Assembly: GCA_964035545.1 (NCBI GenBank) | Contig: OZ037769.1 | Coordinates: 10,299,133 to 10,363,132 of the forward strand | From: Bugula neritina | Lineage: Eukaryota > Bryozoa > Gymnolaemata > Cheilostomatida > Bugulidae | DNA length: 64,000 nt | Direction of reading: 5' to 3' | Shown: positions 51,115 through 59,939 of the stretch, piece after piece | How positions within the stretch are numbered: position 1 is the first letter of the stretch | Layout: every line of letters begins with the position of its first letter | Notes under the pieces: generated by a model | What the model was told of the DNA's origin: nothing | The model's database searches: none | What the model saw: only the letters and a program-made list of their open reading frames with translations | Translations under genes and position numbers: made by a program

Positions 51115-51128
51115 AAAAACATATATAT

Positions 51129-51481
51129 TGTAGTGAGTCATGCAAAGTACAAATACGGGAATCGCCCTCTCTCTATTCTGGGAATACTAAGACCCTTATG
51201 TAGCAACCAATTAGCAGCACCGGAAGATATGCTTCCGACTCACGTGACACTTCCCGGGTTATTAACAATTGATCACGTTGTTGTAAGCGGAGGCTTGAAG
51301 TAGAAGCATGTATTAGTAGTTGACTGATGTATAGGATAATTTAATGTGATGTTTACTTTATGCTTTATTGTGGATAATAAATATAATTACTCGACAGCTA
51401 CCCTAGTAATTGCTAGCAGAATAACCAACTAACTATACGCAAGTAGATAACTCACGCACAGTAATTGCACAAATTACTACA
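51129..51481 (+). mobile_element. solo LTR, 353 bp
   Basis: Begins TGTAGTGAGTCATGC and ends GCACAAATTACTACA, with a 4-bp ATAT duplication on either side. AATAAATATAA near 51,379 is a plausible polyA signal. A CACGTGA motif and the TGTAGTG start recall the gypsy LTR that begins 350 bp away (read on its own strand), so they may be distant relatives. Confidence 0.62.
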
Positions 51482-51603
51482 ATATGTCAATGGGATTGTT
51501 CATAACAACTGTAGCTCACTTGTGTTCCAGCCAACTCAAGATATATCACAATTCACATGGGTTTATAGTCACTATTTTTGTAAGAAACCCCTGATGGAAA
51601 GGG

Positions 51604-51761
51604 TTTTTGTTTAAGCAAGCTGAGGACTTATTTAAATGAGGCACAGGAGTATTTATGACTAGATGCTCTTCCTGACATAATTGATGGCCTTTGTCTGGGC
51701 TCGAACACATGACTGCGAGTTTACTCGACCAATGCTCTAACCTCTAGACTAGTGCTGCTCC
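51604..51761 (-). mobile_element. tRNA-derived SINE
   Basis: Read on the minus strand: GGAGCAGCACTAGTCTAGAG starts the head, an A box (TAGTCTAGAGGTTAGAGC) and a B box (GTGTTCGAGCCC, complement at 51,697-51,708) follow at tRNA spacing, then a non-tRNA tail (AAGGCCATCAATTATGTCAG ... AGTCATAAATACTCCTGTGC). The tail matches the 3' end of the LINE at 40.9-41.0 kb. Confidence 0.75.
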
Positions 51762-51827
51762 TACTAGAATATATAATATATTGCTATGTAAACTGTAAGT
51801 AATATTTTATAGAGTTTTATTAAACTG

Positions 51828-52145
51828 TGTTATAATTTCCACCATTATAATGAGTATGGGGATTCGTGTATACTATAATTATCCACGTTGCATTGCTAGA
51901 CACCAGACAAGTAATTAAGAAAGAAGAAGATTTATTTAATACACTAAGTACACGAGTAAAAGTAGTATAAATTGAGTAGCACACATACATAAAACATCTA
52001 TCTTATTACAATCAGCATCACGCTCTAACTGAATTATATTATTAGAATACTGTCCGGAAGCCTTTCTGCTTCTCTGGGGTTAATCACGTGCTTAATGAGG
52101 ATTGGTTCGTGAGCACGTGGCGCTTACGCTTCACTGGCCACTACA
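51828..52145 (-). repeat. 3' LTR of the gypsy element
   Basis: Plus-strand reading starts TGTTATAATTTCCACC and ends CACTGGCCACTACA. Two CACGTG E-box-type palindromes lie in the last 70 bases (near 52,086 and 52,115). Confidence 0.93.
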
Positions 52146-52422
52146 CCTCCCCCTCCAGCAGGGAGCCTACTTCCTGCTAAAAAATGCGTGGGAGGGAGGC
52201 GTAAAAAAGGCATGAATATATATATAAAAAAACAATATCAGAATAAAACTGTACATAAAAAAAAAACACCAAGTTAAACACAATTGATATCTTCAAAATC
52301 CTATTTACAAAATATAGTTTTTCGCAGCACCGGTGGAGCACCAGGAGGGATGGAGACGGACAAGATACTATCTGGAACCGGAGGATTGTAGAGAGGGAGA
52401 GACAAAGAGAGAGAGTGTTACA

Positions 52423-53487
52423 CTAATCCTTGGTGGCACGTTTCAGCCAATTTATAGATTCCTGGAGGGACTTCAACTCGCTAGTTGCTGCTTTCACCCC
52501 GGGAGCCAACCGATGCACCTCTCTCTCAAGTTCGTTGGTCCTTTCTTCGACTTCCCGCAGGTTTCGAGCCAGAGGAGAAGAACGGGAGGGGGACTGAGGA
52601 GGTTGATGTCTTTTCCGATCTGCAGGAGGAAGTGGAGGAAGAGTGTAGGCCTGTGTGTCGATGCGTTGGAGGATAACACGTGGGAGGGTTCTAGGACGAC
52701 GTATCGAGTTGGTTGGGGATGGGGTAGAGAAGCCAGGAGGCTTAGTGGCAGGTCCTGGTATAATGGGTCGAGGGGAGGGGAATCCTTGCTCCAGACGGGT
52801 GAGTCGAGCGGGGTCAGTGACGAAGGGCCGAATGAGGTTGAGGAAGGTAGGATAAGAACTCTCATTCACGTCGTACGGGTGTCCAGGAAAACAACTCATG
52901 GTCCACTGATGTCTCAGCACATAGTCCCTGTGGTAATTATATTCACCACAGGAACAGAAAGTAGTCACGAAATGTTAAGGGAGGTAGACCCGCAGCCGGC
53001 GGTGTGTTGTAAAGTGCTGCTGGCACAAACGGCACTCTGTGTTATCCTCGTCCCCTCTGTATTTTTGTATTTCCGCCTCCGTGGCGGGTGTAGTCCAACA
53101 AGACTTGGATTCTAGTTAGTATGGCAGTTTCTTAGTGGAGGGGGTGTGTGTTGTGGGCTCCGGATTCCAGGCCATCTCCAGAGGTGGCATCCCTGGTGAG
53201 ACGGGAGCGAGTGTGTTGTCTACAGAAGTAGAATTATTGTCAGATCGCAACGAATCTTTACAACATAATTCTAGTGACGATCGACTGTTACTAGTCTGAG
53301 AGTCACAACTTTTATAAGACACTCGAGAGACCAGTTGATTACGTGTAGACTGACCAAGAATGGCAATGTCTAGCTCGAGATCTAACAGATCGTCGGCCAT
53401 TACTGCGTCCTCATCGTCATTCACGTTAAACGTGGTCCCCAGTAACTCTGACTCAATCCGACTGATTAGTTTGGAATTAACTGGCAT
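52423..53487 (-). pseudogene. extra ORF between integrase and 3' LTR, zinc-finger-like
   Basis: One frame of about 355 codons from 53,487 to 52,423, with two in-frame TAA stops (after KKLPY and after RVYLP). The N-terminal part is acidic (NVNDDEDAVMADDLLDLELD). The middle has paired cysteines and histidines, TECRLCQQHFTTHRRL and then HFVTTFCSCGEYNYHRDYVL followed by RHQ, resembling two irregular C2H2-type fingers. The C-terminal part is Pro/Arg-rich and ends in a charged heptad-like segment (REVEERTNELEREVHRL), probably a coiled coil. The position is where env sits in some gypsy elements, but there is no signal peptide or membrane span. Likely nucleic-acid binding, by inference. Confidence 0.7.
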
Positions 53488-53838
53488 CGGGCCTGTTTCT
53501 ATAAATAGGAATACAAGACTTATACAGGCTTACCTGTGAACTTGGTTTTGATCGACATACTCAACATTCAGTGGTAGTAGTTGTGAGTTAAAGAGGTAGT
53601 TGTGAAATACGTCTGCCCTTAATGATGTCAGCGTAGGAAAAGGCCGGGCAGCGTGTTTGCTGCGCGTGGTTGGAACTCTTTACTCCGAGCGCATTAATTC
53701 CTCCCCCTACTTCGCCCTCGCAAAAGTTGATATTTGCGTGGGGCTCACAACTCCCACATTTGCCTGATAATTCCTTTGTACGGTTTTCCCTTAGACTTTA
53801 ATACGCGCCGCTTTGGACGCAGTCACATACAAAATCTT

Positions 53839-54246
53839 TTAAATATAATGGGGATTGCCTAGTACGTTGTCCCGCTTTAGGGGAGGTGGCGCACTCACCG
53901 GTGGACTAGTGGGTACCACTGGCGGTGCTTCTGGTTCACCGGTAGTGATTACTTCTACCTGTTCTCCTGATGGAGCCCCTCCCTCCGTAGGGGTTTGCAC
54001 TTCCGGAACCGGCTCGGTTTCTGGAAGTGATGGTATCAGACTTGGTATAGGAGGCAGCGGATGCACTTCTGTTGGTAGAAGCGGTCGCTCATCTCGTACC
54101 AAGTCTTCTTTCCGCAGAATGACCACTTCATACTCGAATCCATGCCGCCGTCGCCCACGCGTTGTCGTCTGCCTCCTGGGCTCCAACAACGGGGGGGGGG
54201 GGCTTCTCACACTGCGTCTGGGGTAGCCCAATATGGCTTCATGCAA
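53839..54246 (-). pseudogene. pol C-terminal proline-rich tail
   Basis: A 135-codon open piece rich in Pro and Glu (LPPIPSLIPSLPETEPVPEV) with RRRHGFEYEVVILRKEDLV near its start. It follows the integrase C-terminal module but in a different frame; an 11-base G run at about 54,191-54,201 lies at the join and is the likely place of the shift. Confidence 0.5.
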
Positions 54247-55205
54247 GCCTCATTCTGGATGGACACTTGTCCTGAGCGCTCGATCTTGTAGGTATGGTTG
54301 GGCATAGCCTCGACTACCACGTAGGGTCCCACAAACTTAGGCTGTAATTTAGCCTCCTGCCCGTGACGTCTACGGTAATTGACCATCCACACCCAATCTC
54401 CTGTCTGATAGAGGGGTGGGTCCTCGAAATCCTCGCGCCGCACCTGCCACTGCTTCTCTCGCAGCATTTCGTGTGCGACCCTCATCCGTTCCACTAGTTC
54501 GCTGGCATACTCGTGAACCGAGTTGTCTTGCTCTGGAATGTAGTAGGTAAGATGGTCAGGGACTTGAGTCTCTCTCCCGAGCATCAGAAGGTTTGGGGTC
54601 TCACCAGTACTAGTGTGCGGGTGCTACGGTATGCGCGCATGACTTGCGGCAACACCGTGTCCCATTTCTACTGACTGTGTTCGAAAAGTAGACTCCGGAG
54701 CGCATCACCTAGCATCCGGTTGTTGCGCTCCACTACCCCGTTACCTTGGGGATGGTAAGGGGTGGTCCTGCTCTGATTTACTTCCCAGAGGCGGCAAAGG
54801 TCGCTCATCAGTTGAGACTGGAACTGAGCGCCTTGGTCAAAGTTTATCTGTTCGGGGAAATCAAGGTAAAAGAATACACGTTGGTCTAGCACCCAGGCCA
54901 CTGTCGGAGCTGACGCATCTGGGATCGCCAGTGCGTCCGCCCACCGGGTAAAGTGGTCGGTTAATACTAAAATCCAACTATTGCCTCTGGGGGTTAAGGG
55001 CATGGGTCTGACCAGGTCGACAGCTACTACTTGCCACGGCCTTCCAGCATATAACCTCCGCCGTCCCGCTTCACCAGGGAGACGGCCATGCTTGCTGGCC
55101 TGGCAGATTTCACACTGTTTTACTCCGAGTCGGACATCACGCCCGATGGTGGGCCAATACCACCGGAGTTGCAACTTGGAGAGCACTCTCTGGACTTCTG
55201 CGTGA
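54207..55205 (-). pseudogene. gypsy integrase
   Basis: Zinc-binding region with CEICQASKHG, catalytic core with VVAVDLVRPMPLTPRGNSWI (first Asp), INFDQGAQFQSQL (second Asp) and GNGVVERNNRML (Glu), the D,D-35-E layout, then the GPY/F-type module (GDWVWMVNYRRR, KFVGPYVVVEAMPNHTYKIE). A stop follows FEHSQ and a frameshift lies near 54,600, separating core from C-terminal module. The first zinc-ligand His is not evident. Confidence 0.85.
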
Positions 55206-56071
55206 GCCTGCTTGTAAGTGTCTCAAATCAACTCACGGCGTATGGCAGTGGAGCAGACCACCCTTTTCCTCTCCGGGTGTCTGCCATTAGCGGCTAAAGA
55301 AATGGTCAGCAGGCTATCCTGCCCGATCCTCAGTGAGTCTCAACGTTGACAGAATAGCCGGAACTCGGCGCATCCCTGTCTTAATTGTTCCTTGCCGGGT
55401 TGTCGCCCTTCCTTTTTGGCCCGATATATGTCTGCCACTACTCCAGGCAGCTCTTCCTAAAGCTTTTTCAGCTCCCAGACATTATCGGTCAAAACAGAGT
55501 TGGCACGGAGGGTTTGTACAACCTCCGGGGACTCGTCAACCTTCTGCTGAAGTTGATCCTGGTCCCAGTCAAATTGTGCTCCGTGGTGAGCCAGTGTCTC
55601 TAACTCACATCGTGGGGAACCTCCATCCCTCTTCTCGATGTTGAGACACTGTTTACAACCTCCATCAGGTCGCCGGCTCAAACCATCCGCATTGCTGTGC
55701 CTCTTACCCGGTCGGTGTTCGATCCGGTAGGAAAATTCAGCTAGGATTTCGAGCCATTGGGCGACCTGACTGGACGGCTCTGCTCTCTTGCACAACCAGA
55801 TCAGGGAGGCATGATCCGTACGCAGCCGGAACTTCCTGCCGTACAGGTATGGTCTGAAGTGCTTCACTGACTTAATTACTGCCAGCAACTCCTTGCGGGT
55901 AGTGCAGTAATTTCGTTCAGTGGGTGAGAGAGACTTGCTGTAGTAAGCTACTACCACTTCTCCGCTTTCATGCAATTGGAACAGCACAGCGCCAACATTC
56001 TGGTCACTGGCGTCTGTGTCAAGGATATACTCTAGAGCGGGGTCTGGGTAGGCCAAGATGGGTGCCGTCAG
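55206..56071 (-). pseudogene. gypsy RNase H and linker
   Basis: Open 55,457-56,056: LDTDASDQNVGAVLFQ, CTTRKELLAVI, LRTDHASLIWL and HRPGKRHSNADGLSRRP. These give the RNase H Asp, Glu and Asp positions. The same frame runs on toward integrase through three stops (after ELKKL, FCQR and RRELI). Confidence 0.88.
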
Positions 56072-56073
56072 TA

Positions 56074-56829
56074 CACAGGATAGTTAAGGGCAACCTTTTA
56101 GCTGCAACTGCCTTGCTGAGGTTTGTATTGTAATCATATAAGAATTCAGTACCTGTAAAATAAAATCTCACCTAATTGTGCTAGAGTCAAAATTTAAAAA
56201 CTCTGTTGTAGATCTTCTTTTTCTCCAGTGTAAGTTTTTTGGAAATTTCAATTTTCATTTTTTTTGCAAAGTTATAGACAAAAAACTGCTCAATTTTGGC
56301 CAATTTTGCCTGAAAAGCTGACTTTTCAGTACCAGTAAAATATCTCAGCAGCAAAGCATGATATCTGAATAAAAATTGCACTGCTGGAATCCTGAGATAT
56401 TTCTCCAGTGTAAGTTTTTTTCTTTTTCCAATAACTCTTTTAGATTGCCCATAAATTGGTGATTTACACACTGAAAATGCCATATTTTTTCATGGGTAAT
56501 TAGCAGCGCGCAGCACTTCACGCTTCAATGAGCACGTAGGGATGAGAAGATATTGGCGCGTACACGCTAATCACAGGCTTGCTAGCCGACAGGCTATAAT
56601 GAATAGCTTGCTTTGTACTCTGTTTATGTAGCACCCATAATGGAATGTTGGTAGATAACGCAGCCCTAATGAAGGTTGCTGCTTATTGGTTGTAGTTTGA
56701 TCCTAGGCTAAACAATTGCAAGTAGGCAACACGCATGCCACCCACAGAGCAATATTATTCAAGAACCTAAACTACATTTTGAGAGAAATTCATGATATTC
56801 TTAGTGAGGATGCCCTTAACTATCCTGTG
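56074..56829. mobile_element. 756-bp MITE with 19-bp TIRs and TA duplication, inside gypsy pol
   Basis: Terminal inverted repeats CACAGGATAGTTAAGGGCA and TGCCCTTAACTATCCTGTG. TA is duplicated at 56,072-56,073 and 56,830-56,831. Removing the element and one TA rejoins pol across GCCTA/CTGACG so that RT-connection and RNase H are contiguous. TCTCCAGTGTAAGTTTTTT occurs twice inside. No transposase. TA target and CA ends suit the Tc1/mariner group. Confidence 0.9.
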
Positions 56830-56831
56830 TA

Positions 56832-57212
56832 GGCAACCCTTGAGGCGGTCGAATGCTCGTTGTTCGACCGGGGTCCACTGCCACGTCACTCCCTTTGCGC
56901 CCAGCCGGTTTAACCGCTGTGCTATGCCTGCAAAGTCTGGTATGTATTGCCTGTAATACCCCACCAGACCCAAGAAAGCCTGGAGTCCGGTCAAATTTTG
57001 GGGGGTGACCCAGTCCTCTATTGCCCGTACCTTTTCGGGATCCGTTGCCACGCCGTTTCGACCGACAATGTGCGAAATAGAGCCCACTTGGAAGGTTTTT
57101 GCTTCAGACCGGCACCTCTGAGTCTTTCGAAAACTTCTCGCAGACGACTGACGTGTGTCTCAAAGTCTGGAGAGATCACGATGGCGTCATCGAGGTGGAT
57201 CAGCAGTGTTTT
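56832..57212 (-). pseudogene. gypsy RT C-terminal part
   Basis: After a TAG following SRLY, the frame still reads LLIHLDDAIVISPDFETHVS (active-site LDD), then shifts at about 57,085 into SHIVGRNGVATDPEKVRAIE and LTGLQAFLGLVGYYRQYIPD. So one stop and one frameshift break RT. Confidence 0.85.
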
Positions 57213-58580
57213 CTAATAGAGTCTACTGAGGACTTGCTCCATCAGCCTCTGAAAGGTGGCCGGGGCAGAGGTTAATCCGAAGGGCAGCACCTTCCACTTC
57301 CACAGTTCGTCCCGTGTGATAAACGCTGCCTTATCTTGGGCGTCGGCACTCAGGGGGACCTGCCAGTAACCGCTCAACAAGTCTAACATACTGAAGTACT
57401 TGCTGCCAGCTCGGGCATTCATTGATTCATCAATACGAGGTAGAGAGTAGGCGTCTTGTATGGTCACGCTATTAAGCTTGCTGTAGTCCACACAGAACCG
57501 CCAACTTTCGTCTTTATTCCGGACCAACGCGACCGGCGAGCTCCATGCACTGTAGGCTGGCTCGATAAGGCTGCGGTCAAGAAGATCCCGGACTTGTCGG
57601 CTGACCTCCTTCTCTTTCTCCGGCCCCAACCTGCGTGTGGATTGCCGAATAGGGACTGTCTCCGCAGTCAGCGGTAGCTCGTGTCTGACAGCTCCAGTCA
57701 GCCCCACGTCGTGATATCCGCTGCTGAACACATCACCATAGTCGCATAGCAACTTCGCCATAGCCTGGCGTTCTTCGTTGCTCGCACAGCCACCGCAAGC
57801 TGTCTCATATAACTCTCTGATGTATATTGGGACAGTCTCCCGCCCAGTTTTAGGGCGTCGAGGGGGTTCTTCCGTCGCGTCCCCCAGCGACGGGCCCACG
57901 TCCTCTTGGACAGAGTGGAACCGGCCTAGCATAGATCCACCTGGTAGCTTAATAGACTCAGTAAACGGGTTTACGCACTGCACCAAGGTCTCTCTTCGCG
58001 CAGTCAGCTGGTTTAAACTGCTGGCGAGTTGGATTCTTTCATGCGCGCCTTTGACTACTCCGAATCCGGTGATCCGGTTATTGTTCACTCTGCAGTGGAT
58101 AGTAGCCCGAGAGCATTCTGGTACGGTGCAGTTGCGGATTACCTTGACACCTCCCACTAGAGAATGCCCGGGCTTATCCACACAGGCAAGTTCTCGCTCG
58201 CCCATCAGCACCGCCGACTTACTAAAGTCGATGCGGCATTTGTGCCATTTCAAAAAGGGCATTCCGAGGATAGCATCCTTCTCTAGTTGGCTGATGGCAA
58301 AAGTCTCCTGTACAGCCTGATCTCGGACATGCCCAGTGAGTTCTATAATACCGTGAAAGGGAATACACGACCCGTCTGCTAGGGTGCCATGTTTTCCCAT
58401 ATATGGTCGTACTCTATCCCTGTCCTGGCGGGAAAGTGTCTCAAAGACCCTATGACTGAGGAGGTTCGTAGTACAACCGGAGTCTAGCAGGAAAGTGACA
58501 GCTTTACCCGCCACCTTTCCTGGTAGGAAATAACTATCTCCATGTGGTTGTACCTTAACCCCCCGCATGCTCAGTTCCAC
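57213..58580 (-). CDS. gypsy protease and RT N-terminal half, open 455 codons
   Basis: Protease: FLLDSGCTTNLLS (about residue 30), with GTLADGSCIPFHG and AILGMPFLKWH. RT: RFCVDYSKLNSVTIQDAYSL, YFSMLDLLSGYWQVPLS and WKVLPFGLTSAPATFQRLM. It ends at TAG just before the LDD box. The start overlaps the end of gag in the -1 frame, so synthesis by -1 frameshifting is plausible, but no clear slippery heptamer was seen. Confidence 0.9.
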   Translation of the reverse strand: MELSMRGVKVQPHGDSYFLPGKVAGKAVTFLLDSGCTTNLLSHRVFETLSRQDRDRVRPYMGKHGTLADGSCIPFHGIIELTGHVRDQAVQETFAISQLEKDAILGMPFLKWHKCRIDFSKSAVLMGERELACVDKPGHSLVGGVKVIRNCTVPECSRATIHCRVNNNRITGFGVVKGAHERIQLASSLNQLTARRETLVQCVNPFTESIKLPGGSMLGRFHSVQEDVGPSLGDATEEPPRRPKTGRETVPIYIRELYETACGGCASNEERQAMAKLLCDYGDVFSSGYHDVGLTGAVRHELPLTAETVPIRQSTRRLGPEKEKEVSRQVRDLLDRSLIEPAYSAWSSPVALVRNKDESWRFCVDYSKLNSVTIQDAYSLPRIDESMNARAGSKYFSMLDLLSGYWQVPLSADAQDKAAFITRDELWKWKVLPFGLTSAPATFQRLMEQVLSRLY

Positions 58581-59212
58581 CTGGGTAGAGCTGCGGGGGT
58601 GTCGCCCGCGGCATATGGGGCATGTGGTGGGTTTCCTTGTCCCTTATGTAGTTGAGTAGCTAATAGATAAGCCTCTCCGGCTCGTAGGGCGTCCTCCACC
58701 GTGGTCACTCCTTTGGCCTGCAGTTGGTGGTGCAGACCCAAGTCATTCAATGACTGGACAAACGCATCATAGGTATAGCGCTCTTGGTGTTGTACTGGTA
58801 AGTCGCTATACGCGATCTGCGCCAGTCTCTTCACCATAGCTGCATGCTCTTGTAGCGAAGTTCATGGTGTGCGGCATAACCTCTGCAGACGAGCCCTGGC
58901 GTCTACTGTGGAGATACCAAAACGGGCCTGCAGCGCAGCAAAAATCCCGCCTATGTTAGTTCCTAGTCCGTATGGCTTGGCCTGCTCCGTCAATGCTCTC
59001 CGTAGCTGAATAAGGGCCACTCTGGGCGGCCATTGAGCAAACTCTATCATCTCTTTAAATTCCTGTATGAACTGTTCCACATCTTCTGATCCAGTAAAGG
59101 TAGGAGCTTTCAATCGGTACCAGTAAGCCTCCTCTCCTTGTAACACTGGACTCTCTGAAATTATTGTAATATCAGGCTCACCTTCTCTCTGTCGAGCTGG
59201 TTCTCTCGCCAT
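58571..59212 (-). pseudogene. gypsy gag with one in-frame stop
   Basis: Begins MAREPARQREGEPDITIISE. Capsid-like region with YWYRLKAPTFTGSEDVEQFI, LIQLRRALTEQAKPYG and STVDARARLQRL, then TGA after CRTP, after which the same frame goes on as TSLQEHAAMVKRLAQIAYSD to PRWN. No zinc knuckle follows, unlike the copy at 22.6 kb where a damaged one is visible. Confidence 0.88.
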
Positions 59213-59278
59213 TTTTGTCGTGATTGTCAGTTAGGTTGCATCCGTGTTAGTATGTAGAGATCCCATCGCTGCCACCAC

Positions 59279-59596
59279 TGTTATAATTTCCACAATTATA
59301 ATGAGTATGGGGATTCGTATATACTATAAATATCCACGTTGCATTGTTAGACACCAAACGAGTAATTAAGAGAAAAGAAGATTTGTTTATTACACTAAGT
59401 ACACGAGTAAAAGTAGTATAAATTGAGTAGCACACATATATAAAACATCTATCTTATTACAATCAGCATCCTGCTCTAACTGAATTATATTATTAGAATA
59501 CTGTCCAGAAGCCTTTCTGCTTCTCTGGGGTTAATCACGTGCTTAATGAGGATTGGTTCGTGAGCACGTGGCGCTTACGCTTCACTAGCCACTACA
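59279..59596 (-). repeat. 5' LTR of the gypsy element
   Basis: Partner of 51,828-52,145, same length. Ends TG...CA. Primer-site complement CGCTGCCACCA lies one base to the left. Confidence 0.93.
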
Positions 59597-59939
59597 CCTG
59601 GACGATTCAAAATGTGCTGTTTTTATACCATATGAAACTTAGATAGCAAATTTGTAACAGTGTTTTTATTTCATGCTTCACTTGGAAATTGGAGTTATAT
59701 TCCCCCTTGAATGCTGCTTTTTGCATAACCCTCAAGTATTTTTTTATCTTTTGATTTTACTGTATCAAGTTTATGCTCAGATTACAGACAATTTTTTTAA
59801 ATTAGAAAGACATGCTGTCTCAACTTAAATCAAAGCTAGCTGAGAGCTGCAAAAAATGCTAATAAATATGTTACAAAATTGTATTTTAATTTAAAATAAT
59901 AAATATAATTAAAGTCAAACATATTAAATCTAACTAAGT

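Larger units (their letters stand above)
50112..51603. mobile_element. possible TIR-bounded segment
   Basis: CCCTTTCCATCAGGGATTTC at 50,112-50,131 and its complement GAAACCCCTGATGGAAAGGG at 51,584-51,603 form a 20-bp inverted pair with one mismatch, 1.45 kb apart. Between them lie a hAT MITE, a nicotinic-receptor relic and a solo LTR. No target duplication or transposase was found. Confidence 0.4.
51828..59596 (-). mobile_element. complete but inactive Ty3/gypsy element with both LTRs
   Basis: LTRs 51,828-52,145 and 59,279-59,596, each 318 bp, with about 15 differences by eye (near 5%). Next to the right (5') LTR lies CGCTGCCACCA (59,267-59,277), the end of a tRNA, hence a primer site. Next to the left (3') LTR is a purine-rich tract on the coding strand (complement of CCTCCCCCTCC, 52,146-52,156). 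Flanks ACTG and CCTG could be a 4-bp target duplication with one change. Order on the minus strand: gag, protease-RT-RNase H-integrase, proline-rich tail, third ORF. A 756-bp MITE interrupts pol. Confidence 0.92.

Noticed and set aside
51697-51761. Functional tRNA gene
   Set aside because: A and B boxes are present, but no acceptor-stem complementarity and a non-tRNA tail follows; it is a SINE head.
52333-53115. 260-codon plus-strand frame
   Set aside because: It is the antisense shadow of the gypsy third ORF on the minus strand.
57778-58320. 180-codon plus-strand frame
   Set aside because: Antisense to the gypsy protease region, which has clear protease motifs on the minus strand.
58571-58660. 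Defined -1 frameshift slippery site between gag and pol
   Set aside because: The overlap and frame relation suit -1 shifting, but no canonical X-XXY-YYZ heptamer was found before the gag stop.
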